From: Bacteroidales bacterium
Lineage (GTDB): Bacteria; Bacteroidota; Bacteroidia; Bacteroidales; P3
Assembly: GCA_017448185.1 (NCBI GenBank)
Contig: JAFSLX010000056.1
Coordinates: forward strand, 1 to 51,702
Reading direction: 5' to 3'
DNA length: 51,702 nucleotides
Position numbers and translations under genes: made by a program. Position 1 is the stretch's first letter; each line of letters begins with the position of its first letter. The notes beneath the pieces were generated by a model. That model saw only the letters and a list, made by a program, of their open reading frames with translations, had not been told where the DNA came from and did no database searches. Of this stretch, positions 17,997 to 25,971 are shown piece after piece.

Positions 17997-18115
17997 GCAG
18001 GCGAAGGATGCTGCAGGCACAAAGGAACCAATGGGTTAGGAAAACTTGGTTTGGCCGGACATCCCGAAATGTTTTTTTTTTGCAAACTGCACTTGCAAAT
18101 GTGACATTTTTTTCT

Positions 18116-18123
18116 TTACTTTG
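18116..18123 (+). promoter_or_regulatory. Candidate -7 element for the T9SS type A gene
   Basis: TTACTTTG has one mismatch to TAnnTTTG, followed by CAAAATAG. It lies 59 nt before the ATG in a very A/T-rich leader. Confidence 0.45.
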
Positions 18124-18181
18124 CAAAATAGAAATAGTCTTTTTTATTATTTAAAATAATATAAACCAAATAATTAAATAT

Positions 18182-19468
18182 ATGAAAAAGATATACATTT
18201 TTATTCTTCTCTTAACGGGTGCATTATGTTCTGCTGTGGCGCAGGACACGATATATGACTCCCAATTGGATGGGCCGTATATGATGCCCACGAGCTTTTA
18301 CCCCCGTCAAGCGATGATGTATTGCCATGCACCCAACTCTACACACACAAAGAATGAAGAATACGTTCGTTATTTTACAGACTCTTCAATCACCGTATAT
18401 GGAGTTGCGGTTACAGCCTCGCTCGGATACTACTACATGTATCCGGATTCGATGGATTATAACTGCTATTTGGCTACGATAAGCAGTTGGGATCCTCAAA
18501 TAATATTCGATATCGTCGACTCTTTCCCCATGTCTCCTGACATTTACCCGACCACCTATTTTTCATATACCATTTATAGGAATTTCTTGATGAACGATTT
18601 AACGCCAGTACAAAGAATAACACCTTGCTATGAGTTTTATTTTGATAAGCCTCATAAACTGATAGACACTTTTTATGTCGGCTTCTCTGTTGACAACCAT
18701 TCAAATTTTATACCTTTTGCAACACCTAATTCAAGTATATATTATATGGCGCATAATAGTGATGCAATATTTAGAGGTTTGGACTATCAAGTCACAATAG
18801 GCATTGGCCATCACTATGAACGAGATACCTTTGGGGAACCAAGGTTTAACCAATCAATTGTTAATGGTATTTGGGGCGGGATTTTTCCCATATTGCAGCC
18901 CGACAGGCCGTATTGCAATCCTGTGGGCGGGTTGAGGGTGGCTGAACGGGGTCAGGACTTTGCCACGCTCTGCTGGGACAATGCTGGCGACAGCGTGTAC
19001 TATCAGCTTGTTTTCGGCGACGATGCGGCGAACCCCATATTCACCTACGACACCTGCTACACCCGTACGGGTCTCGACACAGGCATATTCTACAACGCCC
19101 ACCTGCGCCGCGTGTGCCACCACGACTGCCCCTACCATCCCGACTCGACCCTCTACAGCCCGTGGAGTCCGGGGGTGGAGTTCTACCTTGGCAGCACCAA
19201 CCCGGACGACATCGGCATCGAGCATCAGCCGTCGGTCGACTTCTCAATCTATCCCAACCCCACGGCAGGGCAGTTCTCGCTGAGCCTGACCGAGGGCATG
19301 GAGGCACGTGTCTTCATCGGCGATGCCGACGGGCGCTCGGTTTACGACCAAAAGGCCACGGGCAGCGTGATGCATTTCGACCTCTCGGCCTTACCAACAG
19401 GCAACTACACCGTGACCGTCGACACCCCGCTCGGCCCCTGCACGAAACAGCTCTCTATTGTCAAATAA
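18182..19468 (+). CDS. Secreted protein with a T9SS type A sorting domain
   Basis: A 428-residue exported protein. It has a signal peptide (KKIYIFILLLTGALCSAVAQ), then a passenger of about 215 residues that I do not recognise, rich in Tyr, Asp, Pro and Ser. Next comes a fibronectin-III-like module (VGGLRVAERGQDFATLCWD, about 242-335). The C-terminal type A sorting domain starts at about 350: SVDFSIYPNPTAGQFSLSL, LSALPTGNYTVTV, ending KQLSIVK. Proteins with this domain cross the outer membrane by T9SS and are anchored or released. The first ~700 nt are clearly A/T-rich and the remainder G/C-rich, with a step near 18890, so the passenger and the tail have different histories or constraints. Confidence 0.85.
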   Translation: MKKIYIFILLLTGALCSAVAQDTIYDSQLDGPYMMPTSFYPRQAMMYCHAPNSTHTKNEEYVRYFTDSSITVYGVAVTASLGYYYMYPDSMDYNCYLATISSWDPQIIFDIVDSFPMSPDIYPTTYFSYTIYRNFLMNDLTPVQRITPCYEFYFDKPHKLIDTFYVGFSVDNHSNFIPFATPNSSIYYMAHNSDAIFRGLDYQVTIGIGHHYERDTFGEPRFNQSIVNGIWGGIFPILQPDRPYCNPVGGLRVAERGQDFATLCWDNAGDSVYYQLVFGDDAANPIFTYDTCYTRTGLDTGIFYNAHLRRVCHHDCPYHPDSTLYSPWSPGVEFYLGSTNPDDIGIEHQPSVDFSIYPNPTAGQFSLSLTEGMEARVFIGDADGRSVYDQKATGSVMHFDLSALPTGNYTVTVDTPLGPCTKQLSIVK

Positions 19469-19514
19469 ACAGGCCGTCACGGAGGTTTTGTTGCCTGAAA
19501 TAAAAAATATTTGC

Positions 19515-19522
19515 TATCTTTG
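19515..19522 (+). promoter_or_regulatory. -7 element for dapD
   Basis: TATCTTTG is a perfect TAnnTTTG match, with a TTG-containing stretch at 19487-19493 as the probable -33 region. The dapD ATG is 70 nt downstream. Confidence 0.65.
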
Positions 19523-19591
19523 CAAGTGTCAAAATGCATTGCACCAAACGGTGTGATGGGGAATATTGTATTGAAAATAAAAAAGATAGAT

Positions 19592-20392
19592 ATGAGAACA
19601 CTGATAGAACAGGCTTGGGAAGACAGGTCACTGCTGGAACGAACAGAGGTTCGCGAGGCTGTCGAAGAGGCCATCGCCATGCTCGACCGGGGCGAACTGC
19701 GCGTAGCCGAACCTAAAGCCGAGGGCTGCTGGCAGGTGAACGAATGGGTGAAGAAGGCTGTGTTGCTCTATTTTCCGCTGTGTGGCATGCAGACGATGGA
19801 GGCCGGCCCGATGGAATATTGGGACAAGATACCGCTCAAACGCGACCATGCCGGGCATGGGGTGCGCGTGGTGCCGCCCGCGGTGGCACGCTACGGTTCG
19901 TACCTCGCCCCTGGCGCAGTGATGATGCCGAGCTATGTGAACATTGGGGCATACGTCGACAGCGGCACTATGGTCGACACCTGGGCCACCGTCGGTAGCT
20001 GCGCCCAGATTGGCAAGAATGTGCACTTGAGTGGTGGCGTGGGCATAGGCGGCGTGCTCGAGCCTGTGCAGGCGGCTCCGGTCATCATTGAGGACCATTG
20101 CTTTATAGGCAGCCGCTGCATTATCGTCGAGGGAGCCGTGGTAGAACGCGAAGCCGTGCTGGGCGCCAACACAGTGATTACAGCCAGCACGAAGATTATC
20201 GACGTTACCGGTCCGGAGCCCGTCACTCACATCGGCCGTGTGCCGGCACGCAGTGTGGTGATTCCCGGCTGCTACACCAAGCACTTTCCTGCCGGCGACT
20301 ATCAGGTGAGCTGCGCCCTCATCATCGGCTGCCGCAAGGAGAGCACCGACAAGAAGACATCGCTCAACGAGGCACTTAGACATTTTGAATAG
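19592..20392 (+). CDS. dapD: 2,3,4,5-tetrahydropyridine-2,6-dicarboxylate N-succinyltransferase
   Basis: Succinylates tetrahydrodipicolinate in the lysine and meso-diaminopimelate pathway. The 266-residue protein has the N-terminal helical domain (LIEQAWEDR; RVAEP; WVKKAVLLYF) and a left-handed beta-helix of hexapeptide repeats (YLAPGAVMMPSYVNIGAYVD; GTMVDTWATVGSCAQIG; VHLSGGVGIGGVLEP). The ATG at 19592 matches the family start; the upstream in-frame ATG at 19511 would include the promoter. The succinylase branch implies dapC and dapE elsewhere. Confidence 0.97.
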   Translation: MRTLIEQAWEDRSLLERTEVREAVEEAIAMLDRGELRVAEPKAEGCWQVNEWVKKAVLLYFPLCGMQTMEAGPMEYWDKIPLKRDHAGHGVRVVPPAVARYGSYLAPGAVMMPSYVNIGAYVDSGTMVDTWATVGSCAQIGKNVHLSGGVGIGGVLEPVQAAPVIIEDHCFIGSRCIIVEGAVVEREAVLGANTVITASTKIIDVTGPEPVTHIGRVPARSVVIPGCYTKHFPAGDYQVSCALIIGCRKESTDKKTSLNEALRHFE

Positions 20393-20396
20393 TATT

Positions 20397-20765
20397 ATGA
20401 AACGACTGATTCCGATACTGATGGTGGCCGCATTGGCACTGACGGCTTGCGTCGACCACGAGGAAATTCCATTCTCGGGCACTGTGATAGGTATTCGCGA
20501 ATGCAACTCGATGGTCATGGAGCAGAATCCGGGTTACATGGTCAAGCTGGAATACCCCGACTCGATAGGTGGCACACTCAACACCAGCGGTGGCGCAATC
20601 GAGGGTGTGATAGTGCTATACGAACCCGGCGAACGCGTGATGGTGAACGACCATGTGCATGGCACGTTCTACCTCGACGACAAGTACTCGAAAGCCAACT
20701 GCAGCCTGCATTGGCCCGATCTGGTGCTACCCGAGGGCGTGTTCTGGAAGCTGACTGTTGATTAA
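20397..20765 (+). CDS. Small lipoprotein of unknown function
   Basis: A 122-residue protein with a lipoprotein signal (MKRLIPILMVAALALTAC, lipobox LTAC, Cys18). The mature part is a small beta-rich domain (FSGTVIGIRECN; PGYMVKLEYP; VIVLYEPGERV) similar in feel to Bacteroidales lipoproteins of unknown role. It starts 4 nt after dapD and is probably co-transcribed with it. The in-frame TTG at 20385 is less likely. No function is proposed. Confidence 0.75.
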   Translation: MKRLIPILMVAALALTACVDHEEIPFSGTVIGIRECNSMVMEQNPGYMVKLEYPDSIGGTLNTSGGAIEGVIVLYEPGERVMVNDHVHGTFYLDDKYSKANCSLHWPDLVLPEGVFWKLTVD

Positions 20766-20805
20766 ATAGTGAATAAAAAGTTGTCGGCAATCGAGATAAA
20801 AGATG

Positions 20806-20813
20806 TATCTTTG
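20806..20813 (+). promoter_or_regulatory. -7 element for dnaN
   Basis: TATCTTTG is a perfect TAnnTTTG match, with AGTTG at 20779-20783 as a partial -33 element 22 nt upstream. The leader to the ATG at 20850 is 36 nt. Confidence 0.7.
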
Positions 20814-20849
20814 CATTTCGAATAGTTGAAATAAAAAATAGATAAAGAT

Positions 20850-21992
20850 ATGAAATTCATCGTCAACAGTCAACAGCTGCTCAAGCAGTTGCAGTCGCTA
20901 AGCGGAGTTCTTACCGCCAACAACACCATGCCCATCATCAATTGCTTCCATTTTCATTTGGAAGAAAACGCCCTGACCATCAAGACCACCGACCTGTCGA
21001 CCACCTTGGTGGCCCGCATCGAAGTGGATTCCGGCCGCATGGATGAGGCTCAGGAAGTGGCCATTCCCTCGAAACTCCTGCTCGACATACTGAAGACCTT
21101 CGACGATATTCCATTGACCTTCACTATCGACCCCTCGAACTACACCGTCGAACTCTCTTCGGGTCAAGGCCAGTACAGCTTGGCCGGCATGGATGCCGAG
21201 ACCTACCCCACCATGCCAGTGGCTGAGGGTACAAACAGCGTCACAATGAGCTGCAACGCACTGGTCACCGCCATCAACAAGACCGTTTTTGCCACCAGCA
21301 ATGACGAGATGCACCAGCAGATGTCAGGTATCTTCTGCGAGATGACCCCCGACGGCGTGACCTTTGTGGCCACCGACGCCCACAAGCTGGTTCGCTACCG
21401 TCGCAAAGACGTTTCTTCGAGCGAGAGCACCAACTTTATCCTGCCGAAAAAACCCATCACCATCGTCAAGAATATTCTTGCTGCCCGCAAGGACGACGGC
21501 GAGGTGAATATCGAATATAACAACACCAACCTCTTCATCACTTTCGACAACTTCTACATTGTCTGCCGTTTGGTCGATGGCCGCTACCCGAACTACGAGG
21601 CCGCTATTCCGAAGGACAACCCCAACAAGCTGATTCTCGACCGTCTGTCGTTCCTCAACACGTTGCGCCGCGTCAGCATCTTTGCCAGCGAGGCTACACG
21701 TCAGGTGCGTCTTTCGATCAGTGCCGACCGTGTCGACATTTCGGCCCAGGACCTCGAACTTTCGAACAACGCACACGAGAGCGTCCCCTGCCAGTACGAG
21801 GGCGATCCAATGGACATCGGCTTTAACGCCAAATTCCTCACCGAGATGATTTCCAACCTCGACACCGAGCAGGTGCTCATCGAGATGTCGCATCCTTCGC
21901 GCGCAGGTATAATCTTCCCTTATGCCGAGGAGAAAGAGGAGAAGCAGGACGACATCCTCATGCTCGTTATGCCCGTGATGCTTGCCAATTAA
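20850..21992 (+). CDS. dnaN: DNA polymerase III beta subunit (sliding clamp)
   Basis: A 380-residue ring-forming clamp with three topologically equal domains. Typical segments are MKFIVNSQQLLKQLQSLSGVL, LTIKTTDLSTTL, TFVATDAHKLVRYR, VDGRYPNYEAAIP and a hydrophobic C-terminal sheet ending LVMPVMLAN, where partner proteins bind. The length fits the family. It is not next to dnaA here. ftsX follows after 6 nt. Confidence 0.98.
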   Translation: MKFIVNSQQLLKQLQSLSGVLTANNTMPIINCFHFHLEENALTIKTTDLSTTLVARIEVDSGRMDEAQEVAIPSKLLLDILKTFDDIPLTFTIDPSNYTVELSSGQGQYSLAGMDAETYPTMPVAEGTNSVTMSCNALVTAINKTVFATSNDEMHQQMSGIFCEMTPDGVTFVATDAHKLVRYRRKDVSSSESTNFILPKKPITIVKNILAARKDDGEVNIEYNNTNLFITFDNFYIVCRLVDGRYPNYEAAIPKDNPNKLILDRLSFLNTLRRVSIFASEATRQVRLSISADRVDISAQDLELSNNAHESVPCQYEGDPMDIGFNAKFLTEMISNLDTEQVLIEMSHPSRAGIIFPYAEEKEEKQDDILMLVMPVMLAN

Positions 21993-21998
21993 TAACGC

Positions 21999-22853
21999 AT
22001 GAAAAACAAGGTAAATCTCTGGGGTACACACGGGGCCACAGTGTTGGGCATCACATTGGTGCTCTTCATGCTGGGGCTACTGCTGTGCATCGAATACCAC
22101 TCCTATCGCCTGACCCACGACGCACAGGAGCGCATCACCTACAAGGTCGACCTATCGCCCGATGTGACAGACTCGCTTGCCCTTGCGCTGAAAGGACGTA
22201 TTGACCAGATGGAATATGTGAAGCATGTGGACTATATCTCGAAGGCTAAGGCTGCCGAGATATTCAGTGAGGATATGGGCGAAGACTTTGTCGGCTTTAT
22301 CGGCTACAATCCACTGTATCCGTCATTGATGGTCAATTTCTTTGCCAACCTGATGCCCGACAATTCGAGCGAGGTGCTCGACAAGTTCTGTGCCAAAGTC
22401 GGTGCCGAACCGTATGTGACCGGTGTGGTGTATCAGGAGAACATTGTCAACGAGTTGCGTGAGGTATTCTACAAACTTTCGTGGTTTCTGATAGTGTTTG
22501 TTGCATTGCTGCTCTTCATCACCATTGTCCTCATCAACAGCCTTATCCGCATTGCGATATATGGTCAGCGCGAAACCATCCAGACCATGCGTATGGTGGG
22601 TGCTGACGTGCGTTTCATACAGCGCCCGTTCCTCTGGCGAAGCATCTTGTATGGCGCGCTGGGCGGCATAATCGCCAACGTATTGATGATTGTCACCATG
22701 TGGGTATTCGGCAACCAGTTCGAGCTCAAGTTGATTGCTCCCGAGCATTGGATGTGGTACGGCATCATCGCCTGTACCATCATTTTGGGTGGCATCCTTG
22801 TGTCCTATCTCTCCACAGCAGTTACAGTTAGACGTTACATTGCAAAAAATTAA
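21999..22853 (+). CDS. ftsX: Cell division protein FtsX
   Basis: A 284-residue inner-membrane permease-like protein that pairs with FtsE and controls peptidoglycan hydrolases through EnvC-type activators. Four helices are visible (about 14-32, 163-185, 212-235 and 253-275) with a periplasmic loop of ~130 residues after the first, and QRETIQTMRMVGA in the conserved cytoplasmic loop. ftsE is not adjacent, which is usual in Bacteroidota. A degenerate EnvC-like protein is encoded at 44197-45477. Confidence 0.93.
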   Translation: MKNKVNLWGTHGATVLGITLVLFMLGLLLCIEYHSYRLTHDAQERITYKVDLSPDVTDSLALALKGRIDQMEYVKHVDYISKAKAAEIFSEDMGEDFVGFIGYNPLYPSLMVNFFANLMPDNSSEVLDKFCAKVGAEPYVTGVVYQENIVNELREVFYKLSWFLIVFVALLLFITIVLINSLIRIAIYGQRETIQTMRMVGADVRFIQRPFLWRSILYGALGGIIANVLMIVTMWVFGNQFELKLIAPEHWMWYGIIACTIILGGILVSYLSTAVTVRRYIAKN

Positions 22854-22859
22854 TACATT

Positions 22860-23102
22860 ATGGAAAATAACAATCAAGATTTTCACTTTGCTTTTGGCAA
22901 AATAAACTATATCCTGATGACTGTCGGCATCATCATTCTTGCTGTCGGCTATATCATGCTCACCGGCGGTGGCAGCGATGACCCCAACGTCTTCAATCCC
23001 GCCATGTTCGACACGCGCCGTCTTTACGTTGCCCCCATCCTGATTGTGCTGGGCTTCGTTGTCGAGATTGTCGCCATTATGTTTAAAGGTAAAAAAGAAT
23101 AA
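22860..23102 (+). CDS. DUF3098 membrane protein
   Basis: An 80-residue protein with two transmembrane helices (about 17-35 and 55-74). The signature is FGKINYILM, then VGYIMLTGGGSDDPNVFNP and the RRLYVAPILIVLGFVVEI segment, all typical of DUF3098. The family usually sits between ftsX and uppP in Bacteroidota, as here, suggesting an envelope or division-linked role, but no function is established. Confidence 0.9.
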   Translation: MENNNQDFHFAFGKINYILMTVGIIILAVGYIMLTGGGSDDPNVFNPAMFDTRRLYVAPILIVLGFVVEIVAIMFKGKKE

Positions 23103-23105
23103 TCG

Positions 23106-23912
23106 ATGGAATGGTTTGAAGCACTTATACTCGGCATCATCCAAGGTTTGACCGAGTATCTTCCCGTTAGCAGCAGTGGCCACCTGGCCATCGGCGCCAA
23201 TCTGTTCGGCCTGTCAGGCGAGGAGAACCTGACATTCACCGTTGCCGTGCATGTTGCCACGGTCTTGTCGACGGTGGTAATTCTTTGGAAAGATATCGTG
23301 TGGCTGTTCAAGGACTTGTTCAAGTTCCAGTGGAACGAAGGCACGAAATACATCATCAACATACTGATTTCGATGATACCCATCGCTATCGTGGGCTTTT
23401 TCTTCAAGGACAAGGTCGAAGCCGTATTCGGCAGCGGTCTGCTGGTGGTTGGCATTTGCTTGTTGGTTACCGCCACGCTTTTGGCATTCTCCTACTTTGC
23501 AAAGCCGCGTCAGCGCGAGAAAATTTCACCGTGGCATGCTTTCGTTATCGGTATTGCCCAGTCGATTGCCGTACTGCCCGGCCTTTCACGCTCTGGTTCG
23601 ACCATCGCCACTGGTCTGCTCCTCGGCAATAAAAAAGAACGTCTTGCCCAGTTCTCATTCCTGATGGTGATACCGCCCATCCTTGGCGAAGCCCTGCTTG
23701 ACGTAAAAGACATGGCTGAAGTCGGAGTCGAAACCGCGATGGCCGGACTGTCGGTCACTGCTCTTGTAGTTGGTTTTCTGGCTGCTTTCATCTTCGGCTG
23801 CCTCGCTTGCAAATGGATGATTAGCATCGTCAAGAAAGGCAAACTGATTTGGTTTGCAGTCTATTGTGCCGTTGTCGGCGCAGCCACCATTGTGCTTTCG
23901 GCTGTCTTATGA
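23106..23912 (+). CDS. uppP: Undecaprenyl-diphosphate phosphatase
   Basis: A 268-residue multi-helix membrane protein of the BacA/UppP family that regenerates undecaprenyl phosphate for cell-wall and glycan synthesis. It has the first motif [14 protein letters not shown] (catalytic Glu and Ser near residues 17-27) and the second motif [18 protein letters not shown] near residue 158, with the catalytic Arg. It overlaps truB by 4 nt (ATGA). Confidence 0.97.
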   Translation: MEWFEALILGIIQGLTEYLPVSSSGHLAIGANLFGLSGEENLTFTVAVHVATVLSTVVILWKDIVWLFKDLFKFQWNEGTKYIINILISMIPIAIVGFFFKDKVEAVFGSGLLVVGICLLVTATLLAFSYFAKPRQREKISPWHAFVIGIAQSIAVLPGLSRSGSTIATGLLLGNKKERLAQFSFLMVIPPILGEALLDVKDMAEVGVETAMAGLSVTALVVGFLAAFIFGCLACKWMISIVKKGKLIWFAVYCAVVGAATIVLSAVL

Positions 23913-24826
23913 TAACCCTTGAGGAGCTCAACGCAGGCATTGTGCTTGTCATCGACAAGCCACGCCAATGGACCTCCTTTCAGGCCGTTAACAAAATCAA
24001 AGCAGCCATTCGCAACATATACGGGATCAAGAAATTCAAAATAGGACATGCAGGCACTCTCGACCCATTGGCCACGGGAGTGCTGCTTGTTTGTGTGGGC
24101 AAAGCCACCAAACTAATACCACAGTTACAAGATGGCGAGAAGGTGTATACCGGCACAATAGTCTTCGGTGCCACCACGCCCTGTTACGACATGGAACGAG
24201 CTATCGACCAGACTTTTCCCTACGAACACATTACTCCTGCCCTGCTTGACGAGAAGCGCAAAAAATTTATTGGTCGAATAGATCAAGTGCCACCGATGTA
24301 TAGTGCAGTAAAAATTGCAGGTCAGCGCGCCTACGAATATGCCCGTATCGATGACCCCACGGTCACCATCCAGCCAAAGACAGTTGAAATCAAGGAGTTC
24401 GACATAACAGCTTTTCGCGAGGGCGACAGGTTGGACCGCCGGCATCCTGCCGGCATGGATGATTTGGACCGCCGGCATGACAAACCATCGCTTCAATTGT
24501 ACAACAACCCACAATGCATTGTCCCCGAGTACTTGCCGCAGGTCGATTTCCGTATTCGCTGCGGCAAGGGGACGTATATCCGCAGCATTGCCCGCGACTT
24601 TGGCATCGCGTTAGGCAGCGGGGCGTTCCTTTCGGCGCTGCGACGGGAACAGGTTGGGGGGTATACAATAGACAAAGCGCTCAATCTGAATGAAATACAG
24701 ACTTTCTTTTCGGGTAATAGACTGACAGACAACACTATCTCCGTATCATCTCCGTATCATCTCCGTATCAACTCCGAGTCAACTCCGTTCGAAGACGGAC
24801 AAATCCCGGATGGGAGTTGTCGATGA
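23909..24826 (+). CDS. truB: tRNA pseudouridine-55 synthase with repeat-derived insertion and tail
   Basis: Makes pseudouridine-55 in the T arm of tRNAs. The core is intact: [25 protein letters not shown] (catalytic Asp about residue 51), [10 protein letters not shown] and [15 protein letters not shown]. At 305 residues it is longer than typical Bacteroidales TruB (about 240). Two additions explain this. Around residues 175-190 one and a half copies of the 25-nt palindrome are translated ([16 protein letters not shown]). The last ~30 residues are encoded by an 11-nt tandem array (24737-24791). The ATG at 23909 overlaps the uppP stop. Two terminator hairpins follow. The enzyme is probably functional, because the insertion lies outside the catalytic motifs. 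Confidence 0.95.
   Translation: MITLEELNAGIVLVIDKPRQWTSFQAVNKIKAAIRNIYGIKKFKIGHAGTLDPLATGVLLVCVGKATKLIPQLQDGEKVYTGTIVFGATTPCYDMERAIDQTFPYEHITPALLDEKRKKFIGRIDQVPPMYSAVKIAGQRAYEYARIDDPTVTIQPKTVEIKEFDITAFREGDRLDRRHPAGMDDLDRRHDKPSLQLYNNPQCIVPEYLPQVDFRIRCGKGTYIRSIARDFGIALGSGAFLSALRREQVGGYTIDKALNLNEIQTFFSGNRLTDNTISVSSPYHLRINSESTPFEDGQIPDGSCR
24432..24478 (+). repeat. 25-nt palindromic element inside truB, one and a half copies
   Basis: A complete copy at 24432-24456 begins TGGACCGCCGGCAT and ends TGCCGGCAT. The first 14 nt recur at 24465-24478. Both are in the coding strand of truB and keep the frame open. GCCGGCA occurs as an inverted pair, so the element can fold into a short hairpin. Confidence 0.9.
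24737..24791. repeat. 11-nt tandem array (class C) at the 3' end of truB
   Basis: Three identical ATCTCCGTATC units (24737-24769) are followed by AACTCCGAGTC and AACTCCGTTCG. The period is 11 nt, as in the class A intergenic repeats, but with a different sequence. AACTCC at 24781-24786 can pair with GGAGTT at 24813-24818. Because 11 is not a multiple of 3, successive units are read in different frames in truB. Confidence 0.85.
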
Positions 24827-24846
24827 AATCCTCATGGATTTTTTTT
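24826..24846 (+). terminator. Small hairpin with T tract after truB
   Basis: AAATCC (24826-24831), loop TCAT, GGATTT (24836-24841), then a run of T. It begins at the last base of the truB stop and precedes a stronger terminator. Confidence 0.5.
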
Positions 24847-24852
24847 CATATC

Positions 24853-24887
24853 CTCCGCAAGATGTTGACCATCTTGCGGAGTTTTTT
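24853..24887 (+). terminator. Strong Rho-independent terminator of the ftsX-truB unit
   Basis: A perfect 12-bp stem, CTCCGCAAGATG (24853-24864) with CATCTTGCGGAG (24870-24881), a TTGAC loop and six T. It separates the dnaN/ftsX-truB genes from the tubulin-like locus. Confidence 0.93.
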
Positions 24888-25027
24888 GTGGTTAAATGCA
24901 ATGAAAACAGAGGAGGCAGAGGAATGCACCTACTTTGGAACAAGAAAATAACATATTGTAATTTATTTATTATCAATAAATTTAAAAGAACCTTGTCGAA
25001 AAGTGCATCAGTATTGAAAAAAAAGTG

Positions 25028-25035
25028 TAAATTTG
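25028..25035 (+). promoter_or_regulatory. -7 element, probable promoter of the tubulin-like locus
   Basis: TAAATTTG is a perfect TAnnTTTG match followed by CACCC. It is the first such element after the truB terminator. No clear TTTG lies at the -33 position. The leader to the membrane-protein ATG at 25333 would be about 290 nt and contains the small reading frame at 25129-25200. Nothing else was recognised in 24888-25332. Confidence 0.55.
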
Positions 25036-25128
25036 CACCCGTAATTCGGCGCGAGTAATGCCGATGATGCAAAGAAAGCATTTGTATAGGTCCGAAAACT
25101 GAAATTTCGCCAAAAATATCGGAGGACT

Positions 25129-25200
25129 ATGATGTACTGGTGCCTTTATTTTGCCTTTGTGTTGGCCGTTCCGGCTTCAACATACGGGGGCATAGGATAA
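25129..25200 (+). CDS. Possible leader peptide or remnant signal peptide
   Basis: A 23-codon reading frame with ATG at 25129 (or 25132), preceded by GGAGG at 25121-25125. Shine-Dalgarno sequences are rare elsewhere in this window. The peptide is MMYWCLYFAF followed by VLAVPASTYGGIG, shaped like a signal peptide with nothing after it. It may be a short leader peptide, the decayed start of a lost secreted protein, or chance. It lies between the probable promoter and the first gene of the tubulin-like locus. Confidence 0.3.
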   Translation: MMYWCLYFAFVLAVPASTYGGIG

Positions 25201-25332
25201 GGTTCAAAACAGTTTCTATTCCGATAAGGCGTTTGGCGATGCCTCAGTTTCGTAGGACTGCAACAACACGAGTTCTATGCTTTTTTTATTATGGTATCGC
25301 CGGCCGCTGGGAACTCAGGAAGGCACAAAAAA

Positions 25333-25911
25333 ATGTATATGTTCTGGGGAATACTGATCGGTGTACTGTTGACAGTCTTGACTGTTGTACTTGCCATGGC
25401 CTTGGGCAAGAAGGATTTCACTCCATTGTCGTATGTCGTCATCGTGCTGGCACTCATAGTTTTCTGCATCGAAGGCATTGGCTTGGTCAACGCCATCAAT
25501 GCACGCAAGAATGCGGACAACACCGTGACGGCGCTGCAGGAGGCGGCCCTGACCTACATTTCGGGCGACAGCCAGAACTACCGTCTCGGTCTCGCCGAGG
25601 CCACGGGCGTGAAAATAGGCCTCAGGCTCCTCTTCCCTTCTGTGGCGGGCTACATCGAGCCTGCCGACATAGCTGGCCACACACTGGCAGAAAGCAGCGA
25701 AGTGCTCAAGGCGGCCGTGCTGCGCAACGCCAGCCACAAAATCTGGATGAACATTCTTTATATGGCTATCACTCTCGTACTGGCCACCGTGCTCACCTGC
25801 GTCACCATGGGCATGGGCGGCGGTGGCCGCAGTCACAGGGGCAATCGAAGCGGACGTGTGGCCGTACATGGCCGTGCTCCACGTGCCGGCCACCGTGGCA
25901 GTAGACGATAA
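25333..25911 (+). CDS. Three-helix membrane protein upstream of the tubulin-like gene
   Basis: A 192-residue protein with transmembrane helices at about 3-23, 33-53 and 138-160. A soluble region of ~85 residues lies between helices 2 and 3 (NAINARKNADNTVTALQEAA). The C-terminus has a Gly4 run and is rich in Gly and Arg (RSHRGNRSG). I do not recognise the family. The ATG at 25333 has AGGAAGG 9 nt before it and starts directly at the first helix; the in-frame ATG at 25291 would add 14 unlike residues. It precedes the tubulin-like gene by 60 nt, part of which is a 25-nt palindrome copy. Inference: a membrane partner or anchor for the tubulin-like protein. Confidence 0.65.
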   Translation: MYMFWGILIGVLLTVLTVVLAMALGKKDFTPLSYVVIVLALIVFCIEGIGLVNAINARKNADNTVTALQEAALTYISGDSQNYRLGLAEATGVKIGLRLLFPSVAGYIEPADIAGHTLAESSEVLKAAVLRNASHKIWMNILYMAITLVLATVLTCVTMGMGGGGRSHRGNRSGRVAVHGRAPRAGHRGSRR

Positions 25912-25916
25912 AAAAA

Positions 25917-25941
25917 TGGACCGCCGACATCCTGCCAGCAT
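25917..25941 (+). repeat. 25-nt palindromic element, degenerate copy
   Basis: Begins TGGACCGCCGACATCC and ends TGCCAGCAT. Two substitutions relative to the main form (GGC to GAC, CGG to CAG) keep the hairpin symmetrical. It is intergenic, between the membrane protein and the tubulin-like gene. Confidence 0.85.
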
Positions 25942-25971
25942 AAAAAAAGAATAATTTAATACTAAATAGCA

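Noticed and set aside
24737-24791. The 11-nt array as the left half of the truB terminator.
   Set aside because: The terminator hairpin at 24853-24887 is complete by itself; only a 6-nt stretch of the array can pair downstream.
24810-25058. An 82-codon frame after truB.
   Set aside because: It runs through the strong terminator hairpin at 24853-24887 and has no recognisable domain.
25140-25904. A 254-codon frame overlapping the three-helix membrane protein.
   Set aside because: Its translation is rich in His, Arg, Cys and Gln without structure, while the other frame gives clear transmembrane helices and a ribosome-binding site.
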